Source: an uncultured Collinsella sp. (GTDB taxonomy: Bacteria > Actinomycetota > Coriobacteriia > Coriobacteriales > Coriobacteriaceae). Taken from it: a stretch of DNA of 64,000 nucleotides. Shown here piece after piece: positions 26,823 to 36,794 of this stretch (position 1 is its first letter; the number at the start of each line of letters is the position of its first letter). A model generated the notes under the pieces. The model was not told the DNA's origin, made no database searches, and was given only the letters and a program-made list of their open reading frames with translations. The translations under genes were made by a program, and so were the position numbers. Location of the stretch: assembly GCA_900542825.1 (NCBI GenBank), contig UQOY01000001.1:62001-126000 (forward strand), given 5' to 3'.

Positions 26823-27356
26823 TTATAGAATCAAGCCCATACCGCCGTCGAGCTCTTCGCGCATTTGCTGCATTCGATCGTACGTAATCGATGCACGAAG
26901 GAACTCTGACCCATAGACCCCTCCCCCGGATTTGGTAACCTTTTTCGTCCGCTCTTCAAACTCCTCCACAGTCATCAAGACCTTAGCGGGAGACCCAGCC
27001 GCAACGACCCCATTGGGCAGACTGCGCGTAACGACAGAATTGGCACCCACAACGCATCCATCACCGATACGAACGTTCGGCATCACGATGCTTCCGTAAC
27101 CGATAAACACGTTGTCACCGACTGAAACTTTGCCGACCTTCGAGTACCCAACGAGCTTCTTTGTACTGCCATCGTGGGCAAGAAGGCAGACATTGGATGC
27201 AAAGGTGACGTTATTGCCGATTTCAATCAGCCATGGGAAGTTGGCATCGATGTTGCAACCCTTTTCCATCTGAAAATCGCTACCAACAACGAGCCCATGT
27301 TTGACCAGTCGCTTAAGGTAAAGGGCTTTAAAGGCGTTTCGAATGAAACCTAGCAT
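26823..27356 (-). CDS. Left-handed beta-helix acyltransferase (LpxA/WcaB type)
   Basis: The protein has 177 residues. Hexapeptide repeats run from about 35 to 125, for example IGDGCVVGANSVVTRSLPNG followed by VVAAGSPAKV, the usual end of O-acetyltransferases such as the WcaB/WcaF and NodL types. It probably acetylates a sugar of the repeat unit. Its start overlaps the glycosyltransferase stop by 7 bp. The final 40 residues, with a YDRMQQMREELDGG tail, are not part of the helix. Confidence 0.85.
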   Translation of the reverse strand: MLGFIRNAFKALYLKRLVKHGLVVGSDFQMEKGCNIDANFPWLIEIGNNVTFASNVCLLAHDGSTKKLVGYSKVGKVSVGDNVFIGYGSIVMPNVRIGDGCVVGANSVVTRSLPNGVVAAGSPAKVLMTVEEFEERTKKVTKSGGGVYGSEFLRASITYDRMQQMREELDGGMGLIL

Positions 27357-28420
27357 AGGCTTTGATACAACTCCTTAACCTGCTTCATGTGAGCATCGAG
27401 AGAATAGGTGGATTCGATAAGGTCGAAAGCGGCTTCGCTCATCTGCTTCCGATCGTCCGCATCGTCCAAAAGAGAAGTAAGGGCATCGCCAAGCGCATCG
27501 ATATCACCTGGCTCAATCAACACACCGTTAACCCCCGATTGAACCACTTCGGGAATAGCCGCGATGTTCGTGCTGACTGTGGGAATACCATGCGCCATCG
27601 CCTCAAGAATGCTCATGGGAAGCCCCTCATTGTATGACGGCAGGACGTTCAAGACGGCGTCGTTCAAGATGCGTTCGCGCTGCTCCGAATCGACCCAGCC
27701 AAGGCACGCGATGCGATCAGATAGCCCAAGCTCATCGATCTGGTTGCGGGCTGTCTCAATATCACCGTCGCCGCAAAGGGCGACATGGTATTTGCTGTCG
27801 ATTCGAAAGGCTACGGTGCTAAACGCCTTGATCAGATCGAATGTCCCCTTGCGCTCACCAAGCCTGCCCATGAATACAATGGTATCTGCGTCAGGGTTGT
27901 AGAGATTCCTCCCGTAAGTGGGAACAGCATTGTAGAGGACCTTGAAGCAAGCATTCGGAAAATGCTGTTCCATGGCGTGCTTGATCGAGTCGGAAAGCAC
28001 AAGGTTCACATCGACATCGTTACACACCTTCTCGACCTTTTCCTGCGCGTCTGGACTCAGACCCGCAAAAAACGGTTCGAACTCGGCTGCATGATGGTGA
28101 AACACAACGGGGATACCGTTCTTCTTTGCCTCTTCCGCGATCATTGCCTTCCGCCAAAAACTGCCCCGTTCGGCAACATGAAGGTGAACCAGGTCGACTT
28201 CGTGCTTCCTCAGCATATGACGAATTTTCGGGAGCGTCAGCGCAAAGTGAACTGCAACACGCACCTTATTACCCGGAACGTGGGTTGGAACAAAATCGAT
28301 GTTGAATTCGTCCCAGTCAGGGTATGACAGATAGTTTTTGACAACGGAGACCATGCCACCCTTCACATCTAGAGAGGAGCAGCACATCAGCACCCGTATT
28401 TGAGAGGCATTGGATTTCAT
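27350..28420 (-). CDS. GT4-family glycosyltransferase
   Basis: The protein has 356 residues. It has the GT-B fold signs of family 4: an N-terminal MCCSSLDVKGGMVSVVKNYL donor/acceptor loop, VFMGRLGERKGTFDLIKAF in the middle, and the C-terminal EGLPMSILEAMAHGIPTVST block with the E-x7-E pair. It adds a sugar from a nucleotide donor to the lipid-linked repeat unit; GDP-mannose is a candidate because manC is in the operon. The ATG follows the previous stop directly (TAGATG). Confidence 0.88.
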   Translation of the reverse strand: MKSNASQIRVLMCCSSLDVKGGMVSVVKNYLSYPDWDEFNIDFVPTHVPGNKVRVAVHFALTLPKIRHMLRKHEVDLVHLHVAERGSFWRKAMIAEEAKKNGIPVVFHHHAAEFEPFFAGLSPDAQEKVEKVCNDVDVNLVLSDSIKHAMEQHFPNACFKVLYNAVPTYGRNLYNPDADTIVFMGRLGERKGTFDLIKAFSTVAFRIDSKYHVALCGDGDIETARNQIDELGLSDRIACLGWVDSEQRERILNDAVLNVLPSYNEGLPMSILEAMAHGIPTVSTNIAAIPEVVQSGVNGVLIEPGDIDALGDALTSLLDDADDRKQMSEAAFDLIESTYSLDAHMKQVKELYQSLC

Positions 28421-29173
28421 CTAGCACCCAGCCTTACGGTATTTGAAGATGAGTGGAACGATCTTAAGGTCATCGACCAGGTAGCGCTTTGCCAAACGCG
28501 CGGGATCCTGCGTGATTCGATAAAGCCACTCAAGCCCGCACTGCTGCATCCACTCGGGAGCTCGGGTCACGTTACCCGCCTCGAAATCCAAGCTCGCTCC
28601 CAATCCGAGCATCAGCTTCGCATGAATACGATCCCGATAGTGATGAATGAACTTCTCTTGCTTAGGGCAACCGAGTCCCACGATGAGAATGTCGGGAGCA
28701 GTCTCATTGATTTGGCTAATCGCCTCATCAACTTTTTTGGAATCGCGTTCGAAGCCATAATCGGGAGACATCGTGCCCACAACACGCAATCCCGGGAACT
28801 TAGCTGTTAAGTTGTCCGCCGCCTTCTGAGCAACACCAGGTGCCGCGCCGAAGAAGTACATCGTGAGACCACGCTTGGAGCACTCGGAGCACAGGGCGGG
28901 AAACAAATCGGATCCGGAAATCTTTTCTTTTATCGGGCTACCGTATCCCTTGGATATCCAGATGAGCGGCTTTCCATCCGTCAGGATAAGGTCCGCATCA
29001 CGGTATACGGCACGCAGCTCATCGTCCTTTTCGAGCTGCACGATATGATCAACGTTAGGCGTGACGACGTAATTTCCCCGTCGCGATCCAGAAGCCAATT
29101 CGCAGCAACGCTCGACCGCATCATCAAAGGTGATGTTGTCGACCTCGGTATTCATGAACTTCAAGCGACTCAA
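28421..29173 (-). CDS. WecG/TagA/CpsF-family glycosyltransferase
   Basis: The protein has 250 residues from a TTG at 29173 that overlaps the manC stop (TTGA); GGGGAG lies seven bases upstream, better than the TTG at 29188 or the ATG at 29155. Family motifs are present: TPNVDHIVQL, ILTDGKPLIW, FFGAAPGVAQKA and GLGCPKQEKFIHHY. These enzymes (GT26) add N-acetylmannosamine-type or glucose residues to the undecaprenyl-linked primer, so this is likely the second transfer step after the priming enzyme at 30534. Confidence 0.88.
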   Translation of the reverse strand: MSRLKFMNTEVDNITFDDAVERCCELASGSRRGNYVVTPNVDHIVQLEKDDELRAVYRDADLILTDGKPLIWISKGYGSPIKEKISGSDLFPALCSECSKRGLTMYFFGAAPGVAQKAADNLTAKFPGLRVVGTMSPDYGFERDSKKVDEAISQINETAPDILIVGLGCPKQEKFIHHYRDRIHAKLMLGLGASLDFEAGNVTRAPEWMQQCGLEWLYRITQDPARLAKRYLVDDLKIVPLIFKYRKAGC

Positions 29174-30534
29174 TTCGACTCTCCCCAATGGTTGCCATAC
29201 CGCACGCTATCGCTCTCGACCAAAATATCGCCCAGCTGGATTTCTATGGCGTTGATGTCGGTACGCGCTAGCAAAGCGTGACGAACACCGGCAGGAATCT
29301 CGACAACGCTTCCAGCGACCACGGGGCGCTCGCGGCCCGCGAGCGAAAACAGACCCTCACCTGATACGATGGTCCACACCTCTGAACGGTTAACATGGCT
29401 TTGCTCACAAATCTGACTACCCGCCCGAACGAAAATCTCCTTCACAATCGTTCGCGAGCCATCGCGATAGGAACCTGAGTCGACAACCCGGTACGAGCCC
29501 CATGTCATGGCCTCTTGCATAGGACGGTCCTCGGCCGCCTCTTTCACCAGCGATTTAATGTGCGCGGATTCTTCTTTTCCGGACACCAGGACTCCGTCTG
29601 GCGTTGCGACCACCACGGAATCATGGAGCCCTGCGATCACCACGGGAATGCGTAGCTCATTGATGGCATGAACATCAGAGCAACTGTCTTCGTCAATGGA
29701 AACCCGTCCGCTTACAGATTCGCCCATCTCCTCGGTAAGTGTGTTCCAAGTACCAAGGTCCTTCCAAGATCCAGCATACGGAATAACGGCAACGGATTCC
29801 GCCGTCTCCACCACCTCGTAATCGAACGAGTTCTTTGGAAGCTCAGCATAACGCGACTGAAGGTCCTCATAGCTTGTATATGATCCATACTGAGACAGGA
29901 TGTCGAGAACATAACCAAGGCGGAATCCAAAGACGCCACAGTTCCAAAGAGCCCCACGACCTATGAGCTCGCTCGCCTTGGCCTCATTGGGTTTCTCGGT
30001 AAAGCACTCCACCATCCGCGGGGAGCCCTGTGATTCAGAGGGAACGATATAGCCGTACTTCTCGCTCGGGTAGGCAGGTTCAACGCCCAGTAGCACGATG
30101 TCTGCAGCATTCGCCTCGATTGCCGATGCGACATCTGCAACCTTTTGGAAGTAGGCATCCTCGACATAGGAATCGATGGGCATCACGATAACCGGGTCGG
30201 CAAGACCCGCACCCTGCTTTGCCAGTAGGTGCTCGCACGCAAGCATGATTGCAGGAGCGGTATCACGGCGCTCAGGTTCCACGACCTCAGCATAGTGACC
30301 CTTAACTTGCATCTCGAGAGCACGAACCTGTGTCGCACAGGTTGCCACAGTTACATCCGCGCCGGGAACAACGCGTTCAATCTGGTCGAAAGTTCTCTGC
30401 ACCATCGATACATGGTTACCATTGGCATCGCGCAACACTTTAAGAAACTGTTTTGATCGCGCATCATTCGAAAGGGGCCAGAGCCGAGAACCCGAACCAC
30501 CTGATAGCAAAATGATATGAATAGCTTGGCGCAT
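29170..30534 (-). CDS. manC: Mannose-1-phosphate guanylyltransferase
   Basis: The protein has 454 residues from the ATG at 30534, which overlaps the stop of the priming transferase (TGATG). The nucleotidyltransferase signature GGSGSRLWPLSNDARSKQF is at 14-32, and the C-terminal third is a cupin with SHVNRSEVWTIVSGEG, the isomerase-like domain seen in ManC/AlgA. It makes GDP-mannose from mannose-1-phosphate and GTP. With the phosphohexomutase at the operon end it gives a complete local route to GDP-mannose. Confidence 0.92.
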   Translation of the reverse strand: MRQAIHIILLSGGSGSRLWPLSNDARSKQFLKVLRDANGNHVSMVQRTFDQIERVVPGADVTVATCATQVRALEMQVKGHYAEVVEPERRDTAPAIMLACEHLLAKQGAGLADPVIVMPIDSYVEDAYFQKVADVASAIEANAADIVLLGVEPAYPSEKYGYIVPSESQGSPRMVECFTEKPNEAKASELIGRGALWNCGVFGFRLGYVLDILSQYGSYTSYEDLQSRYAELPKNSFDYEVVETAESVAVIPYAGSWKDLGTWNTLTEEMGESVSGRVSIDEDSCSDVHAINELRIPVVIAGLHDSVVVATPDGVLVSGKEESAHIKSLVKEAAEDRPMQEAMTWGSYRVVDSGSYRDGSRTIVKEIFVRAGSQICEQSHVNRSEVWTIVSGEGLFSLAGRERPVVAGSVVEIPAGVRHALLARTDINAIEIQLGDILVESDSVRYGNHWGESN

Positions 30535-31295
30535 CAGCACGCACCATCCCCGGTAAACACCTCAAGCACGGTGAGGCAGATAATTTTGAGATCCAACAGG
30601 ACACCCCTCTTTGCGATATATTCCAGGTCGCGGCGAACCATGCCGTCGAACCCGGTGCTGTTGCGCTCCATCACCTGCCAGAGGCCCGTGATGCCGGGCT
30701 TGACGGCAAGACGCTGCAGGTCGAACTCCGTGTACTCGGCCACCTCGTTGGGCAGCGGCGGGCGCGGGCCCACGACGGACATCTGGCCAAGGAACACGTT
30801 GAGGAACTGCGGGAACTCGTCGATGGAGTGCTTGCGGATGAACTTGCCGATCTTGGTGACGCGCGGGTCATCCTTCATCTTGAACATGGCGCCAGCAATC
30901 TCGTTCTGCCCCTTGAGCTCGGCGAGGCGCTCGTCGGCGTCCTTGTACATGCTGCGGAACTTCCACATGCGGAAGGTAGACAGGCTGCCGTCGCGGTGGG
31001 TCTGCCCCACACGGATCTGGCTGTAGAACGGGTTGCCCTCGCTCTCCAGGCGGATGGCCGCGGCGAGCACCAGGCTCGGCAGGGCGATGACGGCCAGCAC
31101 GCAGCCGCTGAACACGAGGTCGAAGGCGCGCTTTACGGCCCTGTAGCCCAGGCGTGTGCGGTCCCAGTCCTTCACGGCCTGCATGGCCTTGTAGCGCACG
31201 CTCACGTCGCCGCTATTCATGGCCTGGGCAACAAGCGCGGCCCCCACCGGCGCGTTTTTCCCTGTCGCTTCTTTAGTAGTCAAGTTCAAATCCAC
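30534..31295 (-). CDS. Priming undecaprenyl-phosphate sugar phosphotransferase
   Basis: The protein has 253 residues from a GTG at 31295 with GGGGACAGGGA upstream. It is the short (WbaP C-domain/PglC-like) form: an N-terminal tail, one membrane helix (about 62-85), then the catalytic domain with MWKFRSMYKDADE, KHSIDEFPQFLNVFLGQMS, VVGPRPPLPNEV and PGITGLWQV. It moves a hexose-1-phosphate to undecaprenyl phosphate to begin each repeat unit. First biosynthetic gene after the antiterminator gene. GC-richer than the genes that follow it. Confidence 0.92.
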   Translation of the reverse strand: MDLNLTTKEATGKNAPVGAALVAQAMNSGDVSVRYKAMQAVKDWDRTRLGYRAVKRAFDLVFSGCVLAVIALPSLVLAAAIRLESEGNPFYSQIRVGQTHRDGSLSTFRMWKFRSMYKDADERLAELKGQNEIAGAMFKMKDDPRVTKIGKFIRKHSIDEFPQFLNVFLGQMSVVGPRPPLPNEVAEYTEFDLQRLAVKPGITGLWQVMERNSTGFDGMVRRDLEYIAKRGVLLDLKIICLTVLEVFTGDGAC

Positions 31296-31348
31296 GTCCC
31301 TGTCCCCAGGGATCCCCCAATCGATGAATTCAAATTGCGAATGAATTG

Positions 31349-31378
31349 CCAGTGCGACGTCCCCTTACGTCTTACTGG
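31349..31378 (-). promoter_or_regulatory. Hairpin at the end of loaP, before the priming transferase gene
   Basis: On the minus strand CCAGT and ACTGG (31374-31378 and 31349-31353) enclose a second pair ACGT/ACGT with small internal loops and an AAGGGG-type tip. It overlaps the loaP stop and lies about 55 bp before the next start. LoaP proteins recognise RNA hairpins, so it is a candidate target; this is inference. Confidence 0.3.
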
Positions 31379-31955
31379 GCACGTCCAACGGAAGCAGCTC
31401 CCTAAATGCGGAGTCGCCTTCGCCCACGTCTACCAGGCACCAGCGCTTATGACGGTCGACCTTCTTTACACGGGCCTCTTGCCCCACCAACGGGCCTTGC
31501 TCTATATGCAGCACGCCGTCTTCTATGCGGGCTACGCTGTTGCGCACCACGCCGTCGTCATCGAGTACGGAGCGGTACCAGTCCTGCGCATCGTCCGGCA
31601 TAGACGCATAGGCCCGCTCCCTGCTGCCAGCAATGCGGCAGCCAAAGCTCAACTGGGCCAAAGCCTTATCGAGCAGGGCGGCATCGCGCGTGGCGACGAA
31701 GAAGTATTCCTTGTACATGGGTTTGGTTTGGAGCGACCAAGCGCCGTCCCGCTTAAACCAGAACTCCTTTTGCATCACAAAAGCGTCCTGCATCAGCTCG
31801 TGCGGGATAATGCGGCGGACCTTTTCGCAGGTCTCGCGCTCTTTTCCATTGGGGGTGTGAACCAGATACCAGCGGACGCGGCCGTGCTGGCCATTGGTGA
31901 TGGAGCCACTAAAGGCACCGGGCAGCTGCTCTTGGCGCCGCATCGTCTGTTCCAT
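31365..31955 (-). CDS. loaP: NusG-paralogue processive antiterminator (LoaP type)
   Basis: The protein has 196 residues from the ATG at 31955, preceded by AAGGGGGCGAGAAC; a longer frame upstream crosses the leader and is not needed. The N-terminal NGN domain begins WYLVHTPNGKERETCEKVRR (about 30-50), and a C-terminal KOW segment GPLVGQEARVKKVDRHKRW is at about 155-173. NusG paralogues of this type sit at the head of long capsule or antibiotic operons and let RNA polymerase read through internal terminators. Here it precedes eleven tightly packed polysaccharide genes, which fits that role. Confidence 0.82.
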   Translation of the reverse strand: MEQTMRRQEQLPGAFSGSITNGQHGRVRWYLVHTPNGKERETCEKVRRIIPHELMQDAFVMQKEFWFKRDGAWSLQTKPMYKEYFFVATRDAALLDKALAQLSFGCRIAGSRERAYASMPDDAQDWYRSVLDDDGVVRNSVARIEDGVLHIEQGPLVGQEARVKKVDRHKRWCLVDVGEGDSAFRELLPLDVPSKT

Positions 31956-32041
31956 GTTCTCGCCCCCTTTTCTTATCTCCGCGACGCACGCGGATGCAGG
32001 GGCGTTAAGAACAGGCTTCTCGCTCGCAGCTAGGCGCAGTC

Positions 32042-32177
32042 GCAAAAGTACAGGTTTTTGTATCTTTCGACGAAGCTCATTATACGAGCAAACTGCTCGC
32101 GTTTTCCCAGATTGCACAAAATGCGCCGCGAATGGGTGCATCTCCATACGCCTCTACAAAAACCTGTACCTTTTTGC
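32042..32177 (-). promoter_or_regulatory. loaP leader: -10 box inside a long inverted repeat
   Basis: Arms at 32042-32062 and 32155-32177 share a 15-base perfect complementary core (GTACAGGTTTTTGTA) plus GCAAAA ends, separated by 92 bases. Inside, a TATAAT (32079-32084, minus strand) is flanked by GCTC/GAGC-type short repeats; no good -35 box is seen at 17 bp. The repeat could fold in the leader RNA if transcription starts upstream, or bracket the promoter as a mobile or regulatory element. Confidence 0.45.
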
Positions 32178-32182
32178 ACAAC

Positions 32183-32210
32183 AAAAAAAGCCGCTCTAAC
32201 CAGCGGCTTT
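32183..32210 (-). terminator. Second terminator between thrS and loaP
   Basis: Arms AAAGCCGCT (32187-32195) and AGCGGCTTT (32202-32210), six-base loop; on the minus strand it ends in a run of seven T. Stands 20 bp beyond the thrS terminator. Confidence 0.7.
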
Positions 32211-32225
32211 TCTTCTATAGACAAC

Positions 32226-32260
32226 AAAAAAGGCGACCGCCCTATAGGACGGTCGCCTTT
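32226..32260 (-). terminator. thrS terminator
   Basis: Perfect 11-bp stem (32229-32239 with 32250-32260) with a 10-base loop, followed on the minus strand by six T, 23 bp after the thrS stop. Confidence 0.85.
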
Positions 32261-32282
32261 GTTAATTCTTGTATTGTTTGTG

Positions 32283-34046
<1,764 letters not shown>

Positions 34047-34116
34047 GGGTATGTTTTCTCCTCTCGGATGCCTGATGCAAGTGCGTGCGATGCGCTCGGC
34101 GTTTTTGACTTGCATC

Positions 34117-34144
34117 ATTATAGGCAGGTTGCCTTGGTATACAA
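34117..34144 (-). promoter_or_regulatory. thrS promoter
   Basis: Minus-strand -10 box TATAAT (34117-34122) with -35 box TTGTAT (34139-34144), 16 bp apart, about 70 bp before the start codon. No T-box motif follows in the short leader. Confidence 0.6.
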
Positions 34145-34183
34145 GCGCCCGCCGCACCTTAATGGCACGGCGGGCGATTTTCT
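34145..34183. terminator. GC-rich hairpin between thrS and the zinc-ribbon gene
   Basis: CGCCCGCCG (34146-34154) pairs with CGGCGGGCG (34168-34176). An ATTTTCT tail is on the plus-strand side, while the neighbouring gene reads on the minus strand, so the terminator role for that gene is uncertain. Confidence 0.4.
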
Positions 34184-34255
34184 ACGCATGCTTCATCGTG
34201 TGGGGGCGGGGCTGCGGGGCGCGCGTGGCTTGCAGTCGGCCCGGCGATGGATGCG

Positions 34256-34687
34256 TTACTGGATGCGAGTTCGGCAGTAGGGGCAGACCTTCCAGTGCGC
34301 GTCGAGCGGGCGATGGCAGCTGGGGCACACGTTACGAACCTGGGTATCGCACACGGGGCAAACCACAAAGTCCTTCTCGATGGGGGCGCCGCACTGCGGG
34401 CAGGTGCCGTACTGGGCAAGCTGGCGCTCGCGCAGGGCCATGTCCAGCTCCTGTTCCTCGCGGTCGGCCGCGTAGGAGTGCGGGCGCAGGACCAGGTAGG
34501 CGATGAGGCCCACAAACGGGATGAGGGCGATGATGCCCCATGCCACGTAGGCGCTGGCGCCGCGGCGGCGAGCGTCGATGAACACATAGACGACCGACAG
34601 CACGTACAGGGCGATGATAAAGCCAACAAAGGCATAGACGACGCCCATAAGCTGCGGCGACATGAGCTCAGAGATGTACTTGGACAT
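34256..34687 (-). CDS. Membrane protein with double zinc ribbon
   Basis: The protein has 143 residues from the ATG at 34687; longer frames upstream enter the intergenic region. Two hydrophobic helices (about 13-37 and 48-68, with AWGIIALIPFVGLIAYLVLR as in PLDc_N-type domains) are followed by a charged linker and two zinc ribbons: CPQCG...CPVC (about 95-113) and CPSC...CPYC (about 120-138). It probably sits in the membrane with the ribbons in the cytoplasm; partner and function unknown. Single-gene unit. Confidence 0.8.
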   Translation of the reverse strand: MSKYISELMSPQLMGVVYAFVGFIIALYVLSVVYVFIDARRRGASAYVAWGIIALIPFVGLIAYLVLRPHSYAADREEQELDMALRERQLAQYGTCPQCGAPIEKDFVVCPVCDTQVRNVCPSCHRPLDAHWKVCPYCRTRIQ

Positions 34688-34789
34688 TGAGGTGTACCTT
34701 TCGGAATATTTACAGTCCGGATTAGTGTAACACGGGGGTCGTTCGAGCGGGACCCTGGTGGGGCCCGGCGGCCACCGTGGACACAAACA

Positions 34790-35165
34790 TCTCAATCTGT
34801 AACAGTTACTCGGCAAATAAGAGTCTAGGTGTTACAGATCGAGACACAGGGGTCCCTCCCCGACTTCAATCTCGATCTGTAACATCTTGAGCTCCAAAAC
34901 CCCTCTTACTGTTACAGATCGAGACATTCAAAATCCGTCGGAAGGTTTGTCTTGATCTGTAACATCTACAACCCAAATCCTCTGCTAACTGTTACAGATT
35001 GAGACAAAAGAAAACGTCCAGGCCGAATGTCTCGCTCTGTAACAGCTAGGGACCAGAAACCCTTCTATCTGTTACAGATCAAGACAAACGGAGGGTCCGT
35101 CTGGCAAACGTCTCGATCTGTAACATCTGGAACCCAGTTCTTCTGCTTACTGTTACAGAACGAGA
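34790..35165. repeat. Array of ten 15-bp motifs in alternating orientation, 40-bp period
   Basis: The motif TGTTACAGATCGAGA or its reverse complement begins at 34790, 34830, 34870, 34910, 34950, 34990, 35030, 35070, 35111 and 35151. Orientation alternates, and the step is exactly 40 bp except once (41). Spacers are 25 (once 26) bases and differ from each other, though those inside each left-right pair share a TCT...CTTAC-like pattern. Each pair can form a hairpin, so there are five 55-bp hairpins at an 80-bp period. No reading frame crosses it convincingly. The form is that of BIME/REP clusters. It lies between the zinc-ribbon gene and the GTG-started oxidoreductase gene. Confidence 0.95.
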
Positions 35166-35335
35166 CAAACTTCTGACACCAGGGACGGCAGACAAGGTCA
35201 CCGATGCTCCTGAGTCTCCCCTCGCCTGCCGTTGGCGGATGCAGCGGGGCTGTTCGCCGCATTGCCGCCGCACTGGGGGTGTGCAGACCGTAGGATAGAT
35301 CTATTGACGGCCTGTCAACTCGTCTGGGAGGCACT

Positions 35336-36793
35336 GTGGCAGAAACGTTTGATATCGCGATTGTAGGCGCGGGCATCACCGGGTGCGCCATCGCGCGGCA
35401 GCTCGCGCGCTATGACCTGTCCATTTGCGTGGTCGAGTCTGCCAACGACATTGCGCTAGGCGCATCGAAGGCCAACGGCGGCCTGGTGCACGCAGGCTAC
35501 GATCCGGCACCGGGAACCGTAAAGGCGCAGGTCAACGCCCGCGGCTGCGATCTATATGGCACCTGGTCCCAGGAGTTAGGATTTTTGTTTTGCCGCACCG
35601 GTTCGATGGTGCTGGGCTTTAACGACGAAGACCGCGCACACCTGGAGAAGCTGCACTGCAACGGTCTTGCCAACGGCGTGCCCGAGCTGTCAATCATTGG
35701 CCCCGAGCGTATCCGCGAGCTGGAACCGCGTGCCAGCGCCGACGCAACGTGCGCGTTGTGGTGCCCTTCGACCGGTTACGTTGACCCGTTTGAAGTGGCC
35801 ATCGCCGCGCTGGAGAACGCGGTCGCCAACGGCGTGACGTTTATGCGCTCCGCACCGGTTGAGGCGATTGAGGTTGCTGGCTCGAATTACGGAGCCGTGC
35901 GCTTTACGCTGGCAACGCCCGCCGGCGACGTGCGTTGCCGTTACCTGATCAACGCCGCGGGCAACGGCGCCGCGGACATCTCGCATATGGCGGGCGCCGA
36001 GGACTTCCAGATGGTCTGGCGCCAGGGCAACATTGTGGTACTGGACAAGGAACCACGCGCGCTCATGCCACTCTATCCCGTTCCCACGCCGGTGTCCAAA
36101 GGCGTTATCGTCACGGGCACCGTGCACGGCAACACCGTGATTACCGCGACCGCTGCCGTGCGTGAGCCCGGCGACACGCAGACCTATGCGAGCGATGTCA
36201 ATGCGCTGCTGAGCGGCGCGCGCAAGCTGGTACCCGATCTGGACACGCGTCGCGTGGTGCGCGCGTTTGCCGGCGGTCGCCCGGTCATTAAGGGGACGAA
36301 CGACTTCTTTATTGCGCAGTCGACCGTGGTGCCAGACCTGTTCCAGGCGGCGGGCATTCAGTCGCCGGGTGTGGCGAGCGCGCCGGCCATCGCCGAGCGC
36401 ATGGAGCAGACGCTGCGCGATGCCGGCGTGGCCCTGCGCGAACGGGACGATTGGGACCCGATTCGCCGTACGCCGGACGACTTTGACCGCGCGTCGCTTG
36501 CGCGCAAAGAAGAACTCATAGAGTCCGACCCTGCATGGGGGCAGATCATCTGCCGCTGCGAGACGGTGCCCGAGGCCGAGATCGTGGCCGCGATCCGACG
36601 ACGCCCGGGTGCGGTTTCGGTCGAGGGCGTCAAACGCCGCTGCCGCGCGGGCATGGGTCGGTGCCAGAGCGGCTTTTGCCAGAGCCGTGTGGTGGCGATT
36701 CTGGCCCACGAGCTGGGGTGTAAACCCAGCGAGGTGCTACTGGAGGATGCCGGATCTTGGCTGGTAGAGGGACCGCTGAAGGGGGTGCGCTAG
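35336..36793 (+). CDS. GlpA/LhgO-like FAD oxidoreductase with BFD-like [2Fe-2S] domain
   Basis: The protein has 485 residues. The start is GTG at 35336 with GGGAGG five bases upstream. The FAD-binding GAGITGCAIARQL is at 11-23. A C-terminal domain (about 400-465) carries CRC and CRAGMGRCQSGFC, the [2Fe-2S] pattern of BFD/GlpA proteins. It belongs to the family of anaerobic glycerol-3-phosphate dehydrogenases and L-2-hydroxyglutarate oxidases; the substrate cannot be fixed. It is followed at once by an NAD-type FAD oxidoreductase and a DUF1667 protein. This three-gene set is common in anaerobes, often near glycerol kinase, and is likely one electron-transferring complex. Confidence 0.88.
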   Translation: MAETFDIAIVGAGITGCAIARQLARYDLSICVVESANDIALGASKANGGLVHAGYDPAPGTVKAQVNARGCDLYGTWSQELGFLFCRTGSMVLGFNDEDRAHLEKLHCNGLANGVPELSIIGPERIRELEPRASADATCALWCPSTGYVDPFEVAIAALENAVANGVTFMRSAPVEAIEVAGSNYGAVRFTLATPAGDVRCRYLINAAGNGAADISHMAGAEDFQMVWRQGNIVVLDKEPRALMPLYPVPTPVSKGVIVTGTVHGNTVITATAAVREPGDTQTYASDVNALLSGARKLVPDLDTRRVVRAFAGGRPVIKGTNDFFIAQSTVVPDLFQAAGIQSPGVASAPAIAERMEQTLRDAGVALRERDDWDPIRRTPDDFDRASLARKEELIESDPAWGQIICRCETVPEAEIVAAIRRRPGAVSVEGVKRRCRAGMGRCQSGFCQSRVVAILAHELGCKPSEVLLEDAGSWLVEGPLKGVR

Positions 36794-36794
36794 G

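Noticed and set aside
34790..35165. CRISPR array
   Set aside because: The repeats are only 15 bp and alternate in orientation, the spacers are 25 bp, and no cas gene is in the window.
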